Shown here one piece after another: positions 61,023-64,000 of a stretch of DNA of 64,000 nt. Source of the DNA: Daphnia pulex. Taxonomy: Eukaryota; Arthropoda; Branchiopoda; Diplostraca; Daphniidae. The stretch lies in NCBI RefSeq assembly GCF_021134715.1, contig NC_060024.1, forward strand, positions 8,556,001 through 8,620,000. The letters run 5' to 3'. Within the stretch, counting starts at the first letter, position 1. Each line of letters opens with the position of its first letter. The notes below the pieces were generated by a model, which searched no databases, was not told the origin of the DNA, and was given only the letters and a program-made list of their open reading frames with translations. A program made the position numbers and the translations under genes.

Positions 61023-61789
61023 AAATTTTTGTTTTCTTTTTCTTTTTTGTTTTAACGAAGATTTATTTTGTTAACTCATAAAGCGTAAATTTACAACACG
61101 AAAGGTTATTGCAGCAATACATTTTCTAAGTTTTCAATTTCCATTAAATATCTTCAATTATCAAATGTGTGGAATGGTTTTAGCAATCCGTGTTCCCCTA
61201 AGGGTTTCTATCCACTGCGGCTGGTTTAGTTGGCGATTTTGATACTAGATGGCTTTAGTTTTTTGTTAGTATTTTTGTCACACTAGATGGCTTTAGCGAT
61301 TGTTTTCACACTAGGTGGCTAAAGCTAATGAAGTTTTCACACTAGGTGGCTAATCAAGCCAATCAATCAAGACAAATACAAAAATTCTTTTTATGTTGAA
61401 GGATGCGTGTATAAATGCAAAAAAGTTCACTTCGATTTTGGAATGATAGTTTGAATAGAATCACTGTGTGCTGTGTATTTGCTAGTGATAATCGACTTCC
61501 ATTTTGAAGCGACTGTTAGCAGTTTAGCCCATGCGCCATGGTCTAAATGGTCTAAATGGTGTCAAATAAGTCAAGTATTTATATTTTGTTTTAAATAAAA
61601 AAGTGGATTATTTTATTGTACACAGTATGTCTAAGTCTAACAGCCAACAGAAAAACTTCTCAATAATTATACTACATACAAACAAATTTCATTCCTCGAG
61701 AAATTGTCTTAGAATACTTCACAGAATTGATTTGTTGATTTTATTTGTATTACCTTATTCTTCAACATGTTGAACTTCTAATGCATCAA
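61023..61789. other. AT-rich spacer with a minor repeat
   Basis: The phrase CTAGATGGCTTTAG / CTAGGTGGCTAAAG occurs four times between 61240 and 61355, each preceded by CACA or TACTA. No gene is seen. Confidence 0.5.
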
Positions 61790-62200
61790 TAGTAAAGAAT
61801 CTTTTTTTTATATTTAGGGAGGAAGGAAACCTATAAAGATACAACAAGGGAACCTATCATAGATGATGGTATTGTATATGTCTCTTTATTACTCGATAAA
61901 TTGCCCCATTAAGAATTACTAATATTGCCTTCAGATTTCATATTTTTTTATTACTTATTCTCTTTCCCTACAGAAGTGTAATGTAATCAGTTACCTAATA
62001 TTTGCATTAATAGTAAAGAATCTTTTTGTTTATTTATTTAGGAAGGAAGGGAACCTCTACAGATACAATGAGGGAACCTATTAGATGATGGTATTATGTT
62101 ATTATGTCTCTTTATTTCTCGATAAATTTTCCCAGTATGGATTACCAATATTGCCTACAAATTTCATATATTTACTTTACTCCCTTTTCCTGTCACAGAT
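61790..62200 (+). repeat. Tandem duplication of about 217 bp
   Basis: TAGTAAAGAATCTTTTT, GGAAGGAA, GGGAACCTAT and GATGATGGTATT recur in order at 61790-61890 and 62011-62105. The similarity continues through CTCGATAAATT and ATATTGCCT. Confidence 0.8.
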
Positions 62201-62272
62201 TTATTGAATTAAGTTATCTGACATTGCCTGGAGATTTCATATATTTTACCTTATTCTTTGTTCCTGTTATAG

Positions 62273-63195
62273 GATTACTGAAATCATTGCAAATTCGCAC
62301 GTATGGTCGAAAAATTCCAATCATCCATCCAAAAGTTATTCCAATTAGGTATCACTTTCCACTTAAACTCATTAATCACAGCAGTGTTTTATTTATAGCC
62401 ACATTTTTTAACCACATTTCATTAATAGATTACCCACAGATGACAGAATGCAATTCGCCAATTAATTCACTTCTCTAAAGAAAGAAAAGAAAAAAAATCA
62501 CAGTGTTAATGGTAAATAACAAAAGGTTATCAGTACGAGATATATACTATTAAATCTTATTAGACTACCTACAACTTTTGTGTATGTATCCATAATATTT
62601 CCCCTGCCACAGGCTTACTGCTGGAACCGGTTGAACTTCGCACGTATAGTCGAAAGACACAATCAACAAGTCACCCACAATTTATTCCAATTAGGTATTA
62701 CTTTGTACTAGGACCTTAACTTTTCTTCCTCTTCTCAACTCTTAACACCATTCCTTACCTTTCATTCATTTTATTTAGTTATTCACCGTTCTTTAACACA
62801 ATCCGTTAACTTTTACCGTTACCGGTAAATTACATAATGTTTTCACTTATAGATATATCTTATTAAATGAATTTAGATTATCTACAATGTGTGGTGTCTG
62901 TGTTAATAATATTTCTTCTGTCACAGGTTTACTCGAACCACTTCAACTTCGAACGTATGGTCGTGAAACACAATCAACAATTCACTCAAAAATTATTCCA
63001 ACTAGGTATGACTTCGAACTAAAACTCAGTATTTGAGCGTATTTGAGTTTTTTTTTTTCAACGACATTTTATTATATAGACTACCGTCAGAATGTGATGT
63101 GTCAACGAATTCCATTGATTACGATCCAAGTTTACCCTTTGAACGACAGGGGAAAACCAACGAAGTTAAAAGAAAACTACATCATGGTGTTACCG
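62273..63195 (+). CDS. Array of duplicated exons of an unrecognised gene, partly degenerate
   Basis: Three homologous exons, each with AG and GT boundaries, lie at 62273-62348, 62613-62694 and 62927-63005. They encode variants of GLL..LQLRTYGRETQST...KIIPTR. Each is followed by a second, more variable exon. Only the last (63080-63195: LPSECDVSTNSIDYDPSLPF, RQGKTNEVKRKLHHGVTG) is open. The one at 62779-62824 shares its VTG/GTAAATT end but has a stop, and that at 62429 also has a stop. The third A exon and its B exon total 195 nt and keep frame (phase 1 to 2, then 2 to 1), so the pair is a self-contained duplicable cassette. No start, end or known domain was found. This may be an internal segment of a gene. 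Confidence 0.35.
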
Positions 63196-64000
63196 GTAAA
63201 TTATAAGTTTTCACATGTATAGATATATCCCATTGAATCTAACTAGACTACATACAACTTACAGTTTACGTGTCAATAACATTGCGTGTTTTTATGACTC
63301 ACAATAACATGGATCCTAAAGATTGATTTTCCCAATTCACTAAAAAGAAATTTGAAAACAAGAAATCAATCTTCAAAAAGAATATAGAACAATCGTCTTA
63401 ATTCAATAAACAAGATAAACCTATCCCCATTACTTACTGACTTTCTTCATTTTAATCAGAAGCTGACTTTCACTGTAAACTACAACAAAAAAACATCATT
63501 TTTTTAAACATCCCTAAAATAAAAACTAAACAAAAAACGAAAAAGTTCCCTTCGGGTACCTTGCTAACGCAGGTAGCTGACAATAAATGTGGCAATCCGT
63601 GTTGATAGGAATAGGATGGGTAACACACCCGCTTGGTGGCGATTAGTACAGCCGCTACCCGCTAGAAGGGGCTGCACTCCAAGCGAGTGTGTTACTCACT
63701 AATGCAAAACACTTATAAAAATATGCAAAATTGGGGCCTAGAATAACCGATATTCTGAGAATATCAGATATAACTTCTAAACGAATGTCCCCTTTGGAAA
63801 AATACGAATGATTGTGATAGAATGATTATTTAGCTATCGAATGAACCCAAGGGGGGGGGATTTTTATGTGCTAAGATATCATGAAAATACTGTTTACAAA
63901 AAACATTTTTGCCATAAGCGGCTGTGTTAAAAACGGAAACACTTTTTCGCGCGGAAAAAAATGGGTTTTACGTTTGATTTTTTTTGCACAAATGTATTCA
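63196..64000. other. AT-rich end of window
   Basis: Apart from the hairpin at 63620-63695 I see no coding or RNA feature here. Confidence 0.5.
63620..63695. other. Strong imperfect hairpin
   Basis: GTAACACACCCGCTTGG (63620-63636) pairs with CCAAGCGAGTGTGTTAC (63679-63695), 16 of 17 positions. An inner GTACAGCC/GGCTGCAC stem lies inside. It could be a MITE core or a structured RNA. Confidence 0.55.

Noticed and set aside
1..64000. CRISPR array, operons or prokaryotic signals
   Set aside because: Genes are spliced, there are no spaced short palindromic repeats, and the composition and gene content are those of an arthropod nuclear genome.

Overview
The window looks like arthropod nuclear DNA, most likely from a branchiopod crustacean such as Daphnia. 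The evidence is tandem Rebers-Riddiford-type cuticle protein genes with a four-codon first exon and a 78-bp intron, many short GT-AG introns of about 55-80 bp, a nuclear mitochondrial ribosomal protein L12 gene with introns, and Lachesin/DIP-type immunoglobulin genes. No prokaryotic features were seen. The genus is an inference; the arthropod assignment is strong.

Layout. 1-9.4 kb: a minus-strand cuticle protein array built from duplicated units of about 2.6-3 kb. It holds two intact genes (709-1920 and 6465-7436), one truncated copy (4030-4515), one clear pseudogene (8620-9347) and two copies of a second, decayed signal-peptide gene (2562-2947 and 5141-5526). 10.5-11.25 kb: a four-exon minus-strand mRpL12 gene ending in an AATAAA signal and a genomic A tract. 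11.6-11.9 kb: a fragment of a Ty3/gypsy-like polyprotein. 12.6-22.9 kb: two minus-strand, head-to-tail genes for three-Ig-domain cell-surface proteins of the Lachesin/DIP/IgLON group. All exons can be joined with consistent phases, giving 452 aa and 474 aa. The two paralogs differ in intron positions.

23-43.5 kb: about 20 kb with no recognisable coding sequence. It is rich in microsatellites and homopolymers, and its right part holds foldback hairpins and a short interstitial CCTAA (TTAGG) run. It lies upstream of the second Ig gene and may hold its regulatory DNA. 43.5-50.6 kb: decayed sequence, including a CCCH zinc-finger/RS-rich remnant (about 44.69-45.13 kb) and a long broken ORF series (47.6-49.4 kb) that resembles a repeated mobile-element-type gene. 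52.87-54.53 kb: an intact six-exon plus-strand gene for a secreted protein with a coiled-coil-like N-terminus, a short Gly-X-Y stretch and a Tyr/Pro/Ser-rich tail. 55.74-57.72 kb: a nearly 2-kb element bounded by inverted CCCAGGTA termini and filled with ATGTCA/TGACAT motifs, including a three-copy tandem repeat of about 200 bp. 58.8-59.6 kb: an intronless FoxG-like forkhead sequence with one in-frame stop, a diverged recognition helix and an unrelated AT-rich C-terminus. 59.6-61.0 kb: remnants of an unrecognised spliced gene. 61.8-63.2 kb: tandemly duplicated exon-like units. 63.62-63.70 kb: a strong hairpin.

No single pathway links these genes. The cuticle proteins and the collagen-like protein are secreted structural proteins, the Ig proteins are likely neuronal adhesion/recognition molecules, and mRpL12 belongs to the mitochondrial ribosome. 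The main biological interest is in recent duplication and decay: changing module number in the cuticle array, intron gain or loss between the Ig paralogs, a chimeric Fox retrocopy and a motif-dense transposon-like element.
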